The notes below the pieces were generated by a model. It did not search any database. It was not told the origin of the DNA and worked only from the letters and a program-made list of their open reading frames with translations. A program made the position numbers and the translations under genes. Shown piece after piece: positions 47,070-58,674 of a DNA stretch of 64,000 bases. The number at the start of each line of letters is the position of its first letter. The stretch's first letter is position 1. The stretch is taken from assembly GCF_005952805.1 (NCBI RefSeq), contig NZ_CP040709.1, positions 1,674,001-1,738,000 on the forward strand. The letters are read 5' to 3'. Origin of the DNA: Inhella inkyongensis (lineage in GTDB: Bacteria > Pseudomonadota > Gammaproteobacteria > Burkholderiales > Burkholderiaceae_C).

Positions 47070-48071
47070 ATGCCCGCAAGCCTGAATCCTGCTGCTCCCC
47101 TGCCCTGGCTGCTGGCCGACGTGGGCGGCAGCCATGCGCGCTTTGCCTGGGTGGAGGCTGCCGGCCAGGCGCCGCAACATGTGCGCACCCTGGCGGTGTC
47201 GGAATTTCCCAGCCTGCAGGCTGCCGCCCAGGCCTATCTGGAGGGTTTGCGCTTGCAACGCCCAGGTGAACCCGCGCGCCCGGCCAGCGCCGCCCTGGCC
47301 TTGGCCACCCCCCTGGGGGGAGACGCGGTGCGTTTCACCAACAGCGCCTGGTCGTTTTCACGCCAGGCCCTGCAAGCCGAGCTGGGTCTGCAGCGCCTGC
47401 TTCTGCTGAACGATTTCGAGGCCCTGGCCCTGTCGTTGCCACGCCTGCGCCCGCAGCAGCAGCGGGCGCTGGGGCAGCAGGCCGTGGATTGGCAGCAGCC
47501 GCTGGCGGTGGTCGGTCCTGGGACGGGTTTGGGCGTGGCGGCCCTGCTGCCGCAGCCGGGCGGCTGGCGCGCGCTGGCGGGTGAGGGTGGGCATGCCACC
47601 TTGGCGCCCTTCAATGACGAGGAGTCGGCTCTGCTGGCTCTGGCGCGGCGCCAGCATCCGCATGTGTCCGCCGAACGCCTGTTGTCGGGTCTGGGCCTGC
47701 CCTTGCTCTATGCCTGCGTGGCCGAACTGCAAGGGGCGCGGGCGGTGGCTGATGTGGATGCCCGCTGGTTGCTGGAGCGCGCGCTGGCCGACGATGACGC
47801 GCTGGCCAGCCGGACCCTGAATCATTTTTGCGCCCTGCTGGGGGGCTTTGCGGGCTCGGTGGCGCTGACCCTGGGCGCGCGTGGCGGGGTGTTCTTGGGT
47901 GGCGGTCTGTTGCCGCGCCTGGGTGAGCGCTTTGTGCAGTCCGCCTTCCGTGAGCGTTTCGAGGCCAAGGGCCGCTATCGCGACTACTTGGCCGCCATCC
48001 CCACCGTGCTGATCAGCGACAGCCTGGCCGCCCTGGATGGGGCCGCGCAGGCGCTCTCTCAGCGGGCATGA
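47070..48071 (+). CDS. glk: Glucokinase (stand-alone, second copy)
   Basis: 333 residues. E. coli-type Glk motifs: LLADVGGSHARFAWVE, LLLNDFEALALSLPRL with catalytic Asp, VGPGTGLGVAALLP, GEGGHATLAPF, HVSAERLLSGLGL, and GGVFLGGGLLPRL. ATP-dependent glucose phosphorylation in the cytoplasm. Unlike its divergent partner it lacks the RpiR half. The pair likely gives regulated and constitutive glucokinase activity or different sugar preferences. It converges on livK with 10 bp between. Confidence 0.95.
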   Translation: MPASLNPAAPLPWLLADVGGSHARFAWVEAAGQAPQHVRTLAVSEFPSLQAAAQAYLEGLRLQRPGEPARPASAALALATPLGGDAVRFTNSAWSFSRQALQAELGLQRLLLLNDFEALALSLPRLRPQQQRALGQQAVDWQQPLAVVGPGTGLGVAALLPQPGGWRALAGEGGHATLAPFNDEESALLALARRQHPHVSAERLLSGLGLPLLYACVAELQGARAVADVDARWLLERALADDDALASRTLNHFCALLGGFAGSVALTLGARGGVFLGGGLLPRLGERFVQSAFRERFEAKGRYRDYLAAIPTVLISDSLAALDGAAQALSQRA

Positions 48072-48081
48072 CCCGGGCTGT

Positions 48082-49278
48082 TTACCAGTTGCCCGAACGC
48101 ACGCTCAGCTCCCACTGGCCCTTGCTCAGGGTGTAGATGCCAACGGCGCCGCTGCGCTGTTCGCCGTCCTCGCCCATGCGCATCAGGCTGGTCACGGGCG
48201 CATGCCCTTCAAAGGTCTTCAGCCGCTCGAGCAGCTTGGTTCGGTCCAAGCTGCCATTGCGACTCAGGGCCTCGGCCACCAAGTGGATGGCATCGAAGGC
48301 GTAGTGCGCAGCGTAATAGGGCTCGCCCCCAAAGCGCTCGCGAAACTGCAGCAGGAAGTCCTTGCCGCCCAGAAATTCCTGCGCGCTGACGATGGGCGTG
48401 CTGGCGTAGAGCGCGCGGCTGCCCACCTCGGCCTTGCCCAGGCGCGGGGTCTTGAGCGTGTCGCTGCCCAACACGGGCAATTCAGGCAACCCGGCGGCAT
48501 TGAGCTGGGGCAGCAGCGCCTCGACCTGAAAGTCGGCCACGGTGGTGATCAGCAGGTCGGGCTTGGCTTGAGCGAGTTCGCGCACCGCAGCACCAAACTC
48601 GGTGCCTTTGTCGTCCACCACCTGCTGGGCCACCGGCCCGCTGCCTGAGCGGATCAGCGAGCGCGACACGGCCTCGATCAGACCCTTGCCGTAAGGGGTG
48701 CCGTCATGCAAGGTGGCAATCCGCTTGGCCCCCAGCTTTTGGCGCGCAAACTGCGCCAGGGCCAGGGCCTGCATGTCGTCATTGGCCACCAGGCGCAGGG
48801 TGGTGGGCAAACCCAGCTGGGTGTACTCGGGCTTGGTGGAGATGGCCAGTTGCACCACGCCGGCCTGGGCATAGACGGGGGCGGCGGCCATGCTGACGCC
48901 CGAGTTCAGATGGGCGATGGCCGCCAGCACCTGTTGACCTACCAGGGACTGGGCGGCGGCCACGCCGGCCTGGGGTTCGGCGCGGTCGTCGGCGCTCAAA
49001 ATTTCAATCGGCAGGCGCTGTGTGCCGATGCGCACCCCGCCGTCGCGGTTGATGTGTTCCGCCGCGAGCTGAGCGCCCTGCAGCATGTCCTTGCCCAGTG
49101 CCGCAAGCGGACCGCTCAGGGGCTGGCCGACGCCGATTCGCACGCTGACGGGCTTTTGTGGCCATAGCGCGAAGGCGCCCGCGCCGCTCAGGCCCAGGAG
49201 GCCGGCACCGATCAGCCAGTGGCGGCGCTGGGGGAAGGTGGTGGTGGGGGTTCGTTCCATGCTGTCTTGATCTTTCAT
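48082..49278 (-). CDS. Branched-chain amino acid-type ABC transporter substrate-binding protein
   Basis: 398 residues, last gene of the livHMGFK run. Signal segment at about residues 17-40 preceded by QRRHW, an RR pair but not a clear Tat site. Leu/Ile/Val-binding (type I periplasmic) fold: VRIGVGQPLSGPLAALGKDMLQGAQLAAEHIN, AAIAHLNSGVSMAAAPVY, YAAHYAFDAIHLVAEAL. Binds an amino acid or amide in the periplasm; exact ligand unknown. Starts 8 bp after livF. Confidence 0.9.
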   Translation of the reverse strand: MKDQDSMERTPTTTFPQRRHWLIGAGLLGLSGAGAFALWPQKPVSVRIGVGQPLSGPLAALGKDMLQGAQLAAEHINRDGGVRIGTQRLPIEILSADDRAEPQAGVAAAQSLVGQQVLAAIAHLNSGVSMAAAPVYAQAGVVQLAISTKPEYTQLGLPTTLRLVANDDMQALALAQFARQKLGAKRIATLHDGTPYGKGLIEAVSRSLIRSGSGPVAQQVVDDKGTEFGAAVRELAQAKPDLLITTVADFQVEALLPQLNAAGLPELPVLGSDTLKTPRLGKAEVGSRALYASTPIVSAQEFLGGKDFLLQFRERFGGEPYYAAHYAFDAIHLVAEALSRNGSLDRTKLLERLKTFEGHAPVTSLMRMGEDGEQRSGAVGIYTLSKGQWELSVRSGNW

Positions 49279-49286
49279 TTGCCCAA

Positions 49287-50003
49287 CTACTCGCCCAAGT
49301 ACGCCGCGCGCACCTTGGGGTCGGCCAGCAGCTCCTTGCCGGGGCCGGTCATGGTGACCAGGCCGCTCTCCATCACATAGCCGCGGCTGGCGATCTGCAG
49401 CGCGCGGCTGGCGTTTTGTTCCACCAGCAGGACCGTCACTCCTTGGCCGTGGATCTCGTTCACGACCTCGAAGATCTTGTCCACCATGATGGGCGACAGG
49501 CCCATGCTGGGCTCGTCCAGCAGCAAGAGCTTGGGCCGCGCCATCAGCGCGCGACCCATGGCCAGCATCTGCTGCTCGCCCCCGCTCATGGTGCCGGCCA
49601 GTTGATCCCGGCGCTCTTTGAGACGCGGGAAGAAGGTGAACACGCGCTCCATGTCGGACTCGATGCCCGCCTTGTCGCTCCTCGTGTAGGCGCCCATCTG
49701 CAGGTTCTCGACGATGGTCATGCGGGTGAAGGTGCCGCGCCCTTCGGGCACCATCACCAGGCCTTGTTTGGCCAGGTCCCAGGCGCCTTGGCCACGGATG
49801 CTGCGGCCCAGGTATTTGATGTCGCCATCGGCCACGGGTTGCAGCCCGGTGACGGCCTTGAGCGTGGTGCTCTTGCCCGCGCCGTTGGCGCCAATCAGGC
49901 TGACCAGTTCGCCCTCGCGCACCTCAAAGCCCACGCCCTTGACGGCCTGGATGCCGCCGTAGGCGACCTTGAGGTTCTCGACTTGCAGCAAGATGTCTTT
50001 CAT
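49287..50003 (-). CDS. livF: ABC transporter ATP-binding protein LivF
   Basis: 238 residues. Walker A LIGANGAGKSTT, signature MSGGEQQMLAMGRAL, Walker B LLLLDEPSMGL. LivF-type features include VPEGRGTFTRMTIVENL and the C-terminal VRAAYLGE. One of two ATPases energising the Liv permease at the inner membrane. A repeat-containing gap of 131 bp separates it from livG. Confidence 0.96.
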   Translation of the reverse strand: MKDILLQVENLKVAYGGIQAVKGVGFEVREGELVSLIGANGAGKSTTLKAVTGLQPVADGDIKYLGRSIRGQGAWDLAKQGLVMVPEGRGTFTRMTIVENLQMGAYTRSDKAGIESDMERVFTFFPRLKERRDQLAGTMSGGEQQMLAMGRALMARPKLLLLDEPSMGLSPIMVDKIFEVVNEIHGQGVTVLLVEQNASRALQIASRGYVMESGLVTMTGPGKELLADPKVRAAYLGE

Positions 50004-50058
50004 TTCGATCCTTTCATTTCGGCTCCGGCCGCGGAGGTGCTCGACCTATCAAGCGGCC

Positions 50059-50137
50059 GCCGTGGAACCGGCTTGGCCGGGCCACTGGCGGCGCCCCCTT
50101 GAGGGGGAGGCGGCGCAGCCGCTTCGGGGGTGGGTCA
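50059..50137. repeat. 79-bp repeat after livG (copy 1 of a pair)
   Basis: Nearly identical to 52054-52132. It contains CCCCCTTGAGGGGG and GCGGCGCAGCCGC, both hairpin-forming. Its edge is the livG stop codon, exactly as the second copy's edge is the livH stop codon. It sits inside the liv operon and lacks a T-run. Confidence 0.85.
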
Positions 50138-50905
50138 ATGTCCTGCGCCGAGGTAGGCCTCGATGACTTTTGCGTTGCTTTGCACCTCGGCCGGGGTGCC
50201 TTCGGCGATCTGTTTGCCGTAGTCCAGCACGGTGACGCGGTCGCACAGGCCCATCACGAGCTTGACGTCGTGCTCGATCAAGAGAATCGTGCGGCCGTCC
50301 TTGCGGATGCGGTCGATGAGCTCGCGCAGCACCACCTTCTCGGTGGCGTTCATGCCGGCAGCGGGTTCGTCCAGCGCGATCAGCTGCGGGTCGGTGGCCA
50401 GGGCGCGGGCGATCTCCAGCCGGCGTTGGTCGCCGTAGCTCAAGGTGCGGGCGCGGAAGTCGGCGTACTTGCCAATGCCCACGTAGTCCAGCAACTCGCG
50501 GGCGCGCGCCTCGATGGCCTTTTCTTCGGCCTTGAAGGCGGGCGTGCGCAGGATGGCGCCCAAGAGGCCCGAGTGCGTGCGCACGTGGCGCCCCACCATG
50601 ACGTTCTCGGCGGCGGTCATTTCGGGGAAGAGGCGGATGTTTTGGAAGGTGCGTGCAATGCCGGCCTTGGCCACCAGGTGCACGGCCGCGGGCTTGTAGG
50701 CACTGCCGCCGAGCTCGAAGTGGCCGCCATCGGGCACATACAGGCCCGTGATGACGTTGAAGAAGGTGGTCTTGCCCGCGCCATTGGGGCCAATCAGGCC
50801 GTAGACCTGGCCGCGCTCGATGGTGATGCCCACCTCCGAGAGGGCCTGCACGCCGCCGAAGCGTTTGCTGGCGCCCTGGACTTTGAGAACGATGTCTTGA
50901 CTCAT
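50135..50905 (-). CDS. livG: ABC transporter ATP-binding protein LivG
   Basis: 256 residues from ATG 50905. Walker A LIGPNGAGKTTFFNVITGLY, signature LSYGDQRRLEIARAL, Walker B LIALDEPAAGMN. LivG-type insert GIARTFQNIRLFPEMTAAENVMVGRH and C-terminal EAYLGAGH. Second ATPase of the Liv transporter; 11 bp downstream of livM. Confidence 0.96.
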   Translation of the reverse strand: MSQDIVLKVQGASKRFGGVQALSEVGITIERGQVYGLIGPNGAGKTTFFNVITGLYVPDGGHFELGGSAYKPAAVHLVAKAGIARTFQNIRLFPEMTAAENVMVGRHVRTHSGLLGAILRTPAFKAEEKAIEARARELLDYVGIGKYADFRARTLSYGDQRRLEIARALATDPQLIALDEPAAGMNATEKVVLRELIDRIRKDGRTILLIEHDVKLVMGLCDRVTVLDYGKQIAEGTPAEVQSNAKVIEAYLGAGH

Positions 50906-50916
50906 GTTGTGCGGCC

Positions 50917-51996
<1,080 letters not shown>

Positions 51997-52053
51997 TGAG
52001 TTGCCTCAGTGAGTGAACGAATGGCTGAAGGGTCTCGACTCCCATTGGGGGAC

Positions 52054-52132
52054 GCCGTGGAACTGGCTTTGCCAGGCCACTGGCGTCGCCCCCTTGAGGG
52101 GGAGGCGGCGCAGCCGCTTCGGGGGTGGGTCA
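52054..52132. repeat. 79-bp repeat after livH (copy 2 of a pair)
   Basis: Paired with 50059-50137, 1,995 bp away in the same orientation, with a handful of differences in the outer part and none in the CCCCCTTGAGGGGG and GCGGCGCAGCCGC core. It starts at the livH stop codon. Recombination between the two direct copies would delete livG-livM coding sequence. Confidence 0.85.
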
Positions 52133-53053
52133 TGCTCTGTCCGCCACGCGCTCGCCGAGCAGACCCGAGGGCCGCAGCGTGAGCACCAGGATCAGCGCCA
52201 CAAAGGCAAAGATGTCGGCGTAGTGGCTGCCCAGCACGCCGCCGGTCAGGTCGCCCAGATAGCCCGCGCCGATGGCCTCAATGAGCCCCAGCAAGAGCCC
52301 GCCCACCACCGCGCCGGCCAGGTTGCCAATGCCCCCCAGCACCGCGGCCGTGAATGCTTTGAGGCCCGGCATGAAGCCCATGCTGTGCTGCGCCACGCCG
52401 TAATTGGCCGCCCACATCAGGCCGGCCACGGCCGCAAGCGTGGCCCCGATCACGAAGGTGGCCGAGATCACGAAGTCGGGCTTGACGCCCATCAGCGCCG
52501 CCACCTTGGGGTTCTCGGCGGTGGCGCGCATGGCGCGGCCCAGCTTGGTCTTGTTGACCAGCCACATCAGCGCGGCCAAGAGCACCGCCGTCGTGCCCAG
52601 GATCAGCACTTGGGTGACCGAGATCACCGGCCCGCCCAGATCAAAGGGCTCGGTGGGCAGGAGCAGCGGGAAGGGCTTGGGATTGGGCTTCCAGATCACC
52701 ATGGCCAGGGTCTGCAGCAGCAGGCTCATGCCCATGGCCGTGATCAGGGGCGCCAGGCGCGGCGCGTTGCGCAGCGGCCGGTAGGCGATCTTTTCGATGG
52801 AGAAATTGACCACCGAACACACGACGATGGCGCACAAGAGCGCCACGAGCATCAAGGCCCAGCCCGGCAGGCCCGAGCCGGCGAGCGCACCGATCACGGT
52901 CCAGCTGACCAGGGCCCCGATCATCAAGATCTCGCCGTGCGCGAAATTGATCAGGTTGATGATGCCGTACACCATCGTGTAGCCCAGCGCCACCAGGGCG
53001 TACATCGCCCCCAGCACCAGGCCATTGATGAGTTGTTGAACAAAGACTTCCAT
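52130..53053 (-). CDS. livH: ABC transporter permease LivH
   Basis: 307 residues, about eight membrane helices. LivH signature: VQQLINGLVLGAMYALVALGYTMVYGIINLINFAHGE and FTAAVLGGIGNLAGAVVGG. First gene of livHMGFK on the minus strand. A sigma-54 promoter (53104-53119) lies about 50 bp upstream, and the divergent DctB/DctD-like genes are beyond it. Confidence 0.96.
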   Translation of the reverse strand: MEVFVQQLINGLVLGAMYALVALGYTMVYGIINLINFAHGEILMIGALVSWTVIGALAGSGLPGWALMLVALLCAIVVCSVVNFSIEKIAYRPLRNAPRLAPLITAMGMSLLLQTLAMVIWKPNPKPFPLLLPTEPFDLGGPVISVTQVLILGTTAVLLAALMWLVNKTKLGRAMRATAENPKVAALMGVKPDFVISATFVIGATLAAVAGLMWAANYGVAQHSMGFMPGLKAFTAAVLGGIGNLAGAVVGGLLLGLIEAIGAGYLGDLTGGVLGSHYADIFAFVALILVLTLRPSGLLGERVADRA

Positions 53054-53103
53054 GCGAATGTCAGCCGGTTGAAGGGCCGCGGGTATGGGATGTGCTTAGT
53101 CAT

Positions 53104-53119
53104 TGCAGATTGCGTGCCA
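53104..53119 (-). promoter_or_regulatory. Sigma-54 (-24/-12) promoter of the liv operon
   Basis: On the minus strand: TGGCACGCAATCTGCA. It matches TGGCACG-N4-TTGCW at every position except one T replaced by C, with GG and GC correctly 10 bp apart. Predicted transcription start is near 53093, about 40 bp before the livH ATG. The same variant (TGGCACG-N4-CTGC) precedes the second livK at 58659-58674. Confidence 0.8.
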
Positions 53120-53183
53120 TGTTCAAAACCCGGTCTTGCGGCGCCGCCGCTCTGGGAGAGTCGGGCCGCAGTTGTCGGAAGCG

Positions 53184-53199
53184 GTGTGGCCGGCCACAC
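53184..53199. promoter_or_regulatory. 16-bp perfect palindrome, candidate enhancer (UAS) for the DctD-like activator
   Basis: GTGTGGCCGGCCACAC is a perfect dyad, about 80 bp upstream of the liv sigma-54 promoter and 53 bp upstream of the DctB-like start. Position and symmetry fit a dimeric sigma-54 activator site that could also give autoregulation. Binding is inferred only. Confidence 0.5.
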
Positions 53200-53251
53200 T
53201 GCACCCCCTTGGAAGGTGTGAAATCTCGCCTGCGTAGAAACCCGTAAATTT

Positions 53252-55098
53252 GTGCGACCCTTTTCCCGATTGCTCCTGGCCAACGTCGTGGCCCTGGCCA
53301 GCGCTGCCACCCTGGCGCTGGCGGGCCTTGGCTTCAGCCTGAGCTGGCGCTGGAGCGAGCGCGATGGCATGGACCGGCTGGCCGAGTTGGCCGTGGAGCG
53401 CCTGGAGCTCTACGCCGGCACCCTGGAGGGCGAGCTGGCGCGCCTGGCCCACCTGCCACAGCTGGTGGCGCTGAGTGACGACGCGGCCGCAGCGCTGGCG
53501 CCACAAGTCAGTGCGGCGCGGCTGCAGGCGGTGCAGCGCCGTTTGGCGCAGTTGGATGCGCGGGCCGGTTCGCTGGGCATCTTGCTTTTTGACGCGCAGG
53601 GCCGTTGGGTGACGAGCAGCGCGGCCCTGCCGCTGGAGGTGCTGGCGCGCGAGCGTCTGGAGCGCATCGCGGCGGCCTTGCGCGAAGGGCAGCCGGCCTT
53701 CTTCGCCGCCGCCGACGGCAGTGGCACGACCGATTACTTTCACAGCGCGCCCGTGCGCCGCGGTGGCCAGACCCTGGGTCAGGTGCTGGTGCGCATCAAT
53801 CTGGCCCCGCTGGAGGCCACCTGGGTCGACTTGGGCGTGCGCTCACGCAGCGAGAAGCTGCTGGTCTTGGATTCTCATGAGGTACTGATCCTGAGCTCGG
53901 TGCCGGCCTGGAAGTACGCGCGCTTGGTGGAAGGGCTGGACACCCAGAACTGGGCGCGACTGCCGGTGGATCAAACCCTGCACTATCCGCCTCAAGCCCT
54001 GCAGGCTCTGCGCTGGGCCGAGCGCGCCGGTGCCTTGCGTGGTGCGCAGTTGCTGCGCCTGCTGCCACCTGGGGCCGAGCAGGCCGAGCAGCCCTGGCTG
54101 GCGCAGGAGCGCCCGATTCGTGCGCTGGGCCTGAAACTGATGACGCTCTCCGACCCCTCAGAAGTCTGGCGCGAGGCGCGCCGGGCGGCCTGGGGCGGCG
54201 CAGCCCTGGGCGGCCTGGTGGGCTTGCTGGCCACTTACTACCTGTATCGGCGCCGGGCGGTGGCGCAGCTGCTGCGCGCCCGCAATGAGCTACAGCGCGC
54301 GCGCGATGAGTTGGAGCAGCAAGTCTGGGAGCGTACGGCCGAGCTGCGCGCCGCCAATGCCGAACTCAAGCGTGAGTTCGAGCAACGCGTGCGTGCGGAG
54401 GATGAGTTGGTGCAGGCCGGCAAGATGGCGGTGCTCGGGCAGCTTTCCACTGGCATCGCCCACGAGGTCAATCAGCCGCTGACGGCCTTGCGAGCGCTTT
54501 CGGGCAATGCACAGCGCCTGCTCACGGCCGGCCGTGTCGACGAGGTGCGGCGCAATTTGGGCAAGATCGAAGCGGCTGTGGAGCGCATGGCGCGCATCAC
54601 CAGCCAGCTCAAGAGCTTTGCGCGCCGGGCTGACGGTGCGCTGGAGACGGTGAGCCTGGCGCATGCGGTGGCCAATGCGCAGTTCCTGCTGGAGCACCGG
54701 CTGCGCGAGGCCGAGGTGGACTTGGCGCTGGACCTGCCCGAGTCCTTGAGTCTGCGCTGCGATGGCACCCGCCTGGAGCAGGTGCTGGTGAACTTGATGG
54801 GCAATGCCATCGATGCCCTGCAGGGTGGCACGGAGCGCCGCCTGCAGTTGCGCGCCTGGCGTGACGGCCCGCGCATTTGGGTGGCGGTGCGCGACTGGGG
54901 CCCGGGCTTGAGTGCCGAGGCGCAGGCGAATTTGTTTGAACCCTTTTTCACCACCAAACCCGCCGGGCAGGGCCTGGGTCTGGGCTTGGTGATTTCGGCG
55001 CAGATCGTGCGCGAGTTTGGCGGCAATTTGCAGCTCGCGCCCTTGGCGGCGGGCGAGGGATGCGAGTTCCGTTTTGATGTGGCCGCAGCCAGCGAGGA

Positions 55099-55102
<4 letters not shown>
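53252..55102 (+). CDS. DctB-like sensor histidine kinase
   Basis: 616 residues with a GTG start at 53252. Transmembrane helix 1 about residues 8-30, large periplasmic sensor region (~31-305, dCache/double-PAS expected), helix 2 about 312-332, a coiled coil (RARNELQRARDELEQQVWERTAEL), then HisKA with phosphoacceptor His404 in GIAHEVNQPLTALRAL and HATPase (NLMGNAIDAL, DWGPGLS, GQGLGLGLVIS). Same architecture as the C4-dicarboxylate sensor DctB. The ligand could instead be an amino acid, given the flanking Liv genes. Overlaps the regulator gene. Confidence 0.92.
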
Positions 55103-56451
<1,349 letters not shown>

Positions 56452-56471
56452 TGCGGAAGCCCCCGCCACTT

Positions 56472-57383
56472 TCAGCGGTAGCGAGCTGGGTCCGGGCTGT
56501 CGGTGGGTTCCTTGACCGCGCGGGCCAGGGCCTTGGGCATGCTCAGGTTCAGGTTCACGCCCTGGGGCGGCACGGGGCTTTGGAACCAGCGCTTGTAGAG
56601 CTGGGCGAACTCGCCGCTGGCAAAAAGCTCACGCAGGGCCTGGTCCACCAGTTTCTTGAACTGCGGGTCGCCCGGTGGCAGGGGCAGGCCATAGGGCTCG
56701 ACCGAGAGCGGTTGCTCGGACACCAGGTAGTCGGTGGCATTGGGCTTGGTGGCCAGCAGGCCGCGCAGCAGCACATCGTCCATGGCAAATGCCAGGGCTT
56801 GGTCGGAATCGAGCAGGCGCACGCTGTCCACATCGTCCAGGCCGGCCAGGATGCGCAGATTCAGGCCTTGGCTGCGGTTGAGCTCTTGCAGCAGCTGGAT
56901 GCTGGTGGTGCCCAGCGTGGAGGCCACGGCTTGTCCGCGCAGCGCTTCAATCTGCGCGATGGGGCGGCTGCGCTTGGAGAGCAGTCGGCTTTCGGCGACG
57001 AAATAAGTGAGCGAGAACCCCACGTTCTTTTGTCGCTCGGCGGTGTTGGTGGTGATGCCGCACTCAATGTCCACGCTGCGGTTGGCCACAAGCGGCAGGC
57101 GGGTGCCGCTGCTGACCGGCAGCAGCCGCACCTCCAGGTCTGCCAAGCCGGGCTGGCGCCGCAGGGCCTTGACCACCTGGTGGCAGATGTCCATCGTGAA
57201 GCCGATGGGCTGCAGTTGTGCGTCCAGATAGGAGAAGGGCAGGGAGGCGCTGCGATAGCCCAGCGTGATGACGCCGGACTGGCGCAGCTTGGCCAGGGTC
57301 GGCGAGGGGCTCTCCTGCGCCAGACAGGCCAAGGGGAGCAGCAGCAAGGCGAGCCAAAGCGCGGGCAATGAACGAGGTGTCAT
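56472..57383 (-). CDS. Amino acid-type periplasmic solute-binding protein (GltI-like), orphan
   Basis: 303 residues with a classical signal peptide (MTPRSLPALWLALLLLPLACLAQ). SBP_bac_3 fold: LRQSGVITLGYRSASLPFSYLDAQLQPIGFTMDICHQVV, NRSVDIECGITTNTAERQKNVGFSLTYF, and LVDQALRELFASGEFAQLYKRWF. Closest by pattern to glutamate/aspartate-binding GltI. No glt permease or ATPase adjoins; it is 77 bp downstream of the second livK and may share its sigma-54 transcript. Could supply a distant transporter or signal to the DctB-like kinase. Confidence 0.88.
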   Translation of the reverse strand: MTPRSLPALWLALLLLPLACLAQESPSPTLAKLRQSGVITLGYRSASLPFSYLDAQLQPIGFTMDICHQVVKALRRQPGLADLEVRLLPVSSGTRLPLVANRSVDIECGITTNTAERQKNVGFSLTYFVAESRLLSKRSRPIAQIEALRGQAVASTLGTTSIQLLQELNRSQGLNLRILAGLDDVDSVRLLDSDQALAFAMDDVLLRGLLATKPNATDYLVSEQPLSVEPYGLPLPPGDPQFKKLVDQALRELFASGEFAQLYKRWFQSPVPPQGVNLNLSMPKALARAVKEPTDSPDPARYR

Positions 57384-57460
57384 GGGGTGGGCAGAGCGAC
57401 CCCGGCCGGGGCCGGGGTGATTCTCTGCGAGGGCCGAGGCGCCGAGCTTGGGATCTGCGG

Positions 57461-58603
57461 TCAGCGCACCACGGTCAGCGCATCGCGCTTGCCGCCGGTG
57501 TAGGTGTAGAGGGTCAGGGCACCGTTCTTGATGTCGCCCTTGGCATCGAAGCTGATGGTGCCGGTCACACCCTTGAAGCCCTCGGTCTTGGCCAGCACGG
57601 GCAGGTATTTCGCCGGGTCGCTGCTGCCGGCTTTGACCATGGCGGCGACCATCACGTTCACCGCGTCATACACATACGGTGCGTAGACCTGCACCTCGGC
57701 ATTGAACTTGGCCGCGAAGCGCTTGCCAAAGTCGACCATCGCGCTCTTGGCCTCGCCCTCGACGCCGCCGGCCTCGGCGCAATAGACCTCGCCATCGCCC
57801 ATGGCGCCGGCGGCCAGCTTGGGCAATTGGGCCGAGCAGATGCCGTCGCCGCCAATCAGCTTGGCCTGAATGCCCAATCCCTTCATCTGGCGCAGCAGCG
57901 GGCCGGCCACGGCATCCATGCCGCCGAAGAACACCACATCGGGCTTCTTGGCCTTCAACGACGTCAGGATGGCGCTGAAGTCGGTCGCCTTGTCATTGGT
58001 GAATTCGCGCCCAACCACCTTCCCACCGCTGGCCTTGACGCCCTTCTCGAACTCATCGGCCACACCCTGGCCATAGGCGGTGCGGTCGTCGATGACGGCG
58101 ACGGCCTTGCCCTTGAGTTGTTGCACCGCATAGCGGCCCAGGGTGCCGCCCAGATGCACATCGTCAGCCACCACGCGGAAGGTGGTCTTGAAGCCCTGGC
58201 GCGTGAACTTCGGGTTGGTGGCCGAGGGGCTGATCTGCGGAATGCCGGCGTCGCTATAGACCTTGGCGGCCGGGATCGAGGTGCCTGAGTTCAGGTGGCC
58301 GATTACGCCTTGGACTTTGCTGTCCACCAGTTTTTGCGCCGCCGCCGTGCCTTGCTTGGGGTCGCTGGCGTCGTCTTCGGCCACCAGCACGAACTTGACC
58401 GCCTTGCCGCCGATCTGCACGCCCTTGGCATTTAGCTCGTCGATGGCCATGCGGGCGCCCAGTTCGTTGTCTTTGCCCAGATGGGCCGCGGTGCCGCTGG
58501 TGGGGCCGACATGGCCGATGCGCACGATCTCTTGCGCCTGAGCGCCGGCGCTCAGGCACAGGAAGGCGCTGGCCAGCGCCACGGGATGAAGCAGGGATTT
58601 CAT
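57461..58603 (-). CDS. Branched-chain amino acid-type ABC substrate-binding protein (second livK)
   Basis: 380 residues from ATG 58603, followed by a clear signal peptide (LLHPVALASAFLCLSAGAQA). Leu/Ile/Val-binding fold: IVRIGHVGPTSGTAAHLGKDNELGARMAIDELN, GVIGHLNSGTSIPAAKVYSDAGIPQISPSATNPKFT, YVYDAVNVMVAAMVKAG. A closer match to standard LivK than the operon copy at 48082. Its own sigma-54 promoter lies at 58659-58674. Probably delivers ligand to the livHMGF permease encoded across the regulator genes. Confidence 0.92.
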   Translation of the reverse strand: MKSLLHPVALASAFLCLSAGAQAQEIVRIGHVGPTSGTAAHLGKDNELGARMAIDELNAKGVQIGGKAVKFVLVAEDDASDPKQGTAAAQKLVDSKVQGVIGHLNSGTSIPAAKVYSDAGIPQISPSATNPKFTRQGFKTTFRVVADDVHLGGTLGRYAVQQLKGKAVAVIDDRTAYGQGVADEFEKGVKASGGKVVGREFTNDKATDFSAILTSLKAKKPDVVFFGGMDAVAGPLLRQMKGLGIQAKLIGGDGICSAQLPKLAAGAMGDGEVYCAEAGGVEGEAKSAMVDFGKRFAAKFNAEVQVYAPYVYDAVNVMVAAMVKAGSSDPAKYLPVLAKTEGFKGVTGTISFDAKGDIKNGALTLYTYTGGKRDALTVVR

Positions 58604-58658
58604 GGGGTTCTCCGGTTGTGTGAGGTCGGGGGCCATTGCTGCCGCCACGGCGCACATC

Positions 58659-58674
58659 AGCAGGCTTCGTGCCA
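58659..58674 (-). promoter_or_regulatory. Sigma-54 (-24/-12) promoter of the second livK
   Basis: On the minus strand: TGGCACGAAGCCTGCT, matching TGGCACG-N4-TTGCW except C for the first T, the same single deviation as the livH promoter. Predicted start near 58648, about 45 bp before the ATG. A GTGTGGC half-site of the palindrome seen at 53184 occurs upstream at 58800-58806. The rest of 58604-59148 shows no gene. Confidence 0.8.

Noticed and set aside
57400..57417. CCCCGGCC/GGCCGGGG-type hairpin between the GltI-like gene and the second livK as a terminator
   Set aside because: No T-run follows on either strand; it may only be GC-rich spacer, so it was not listed.
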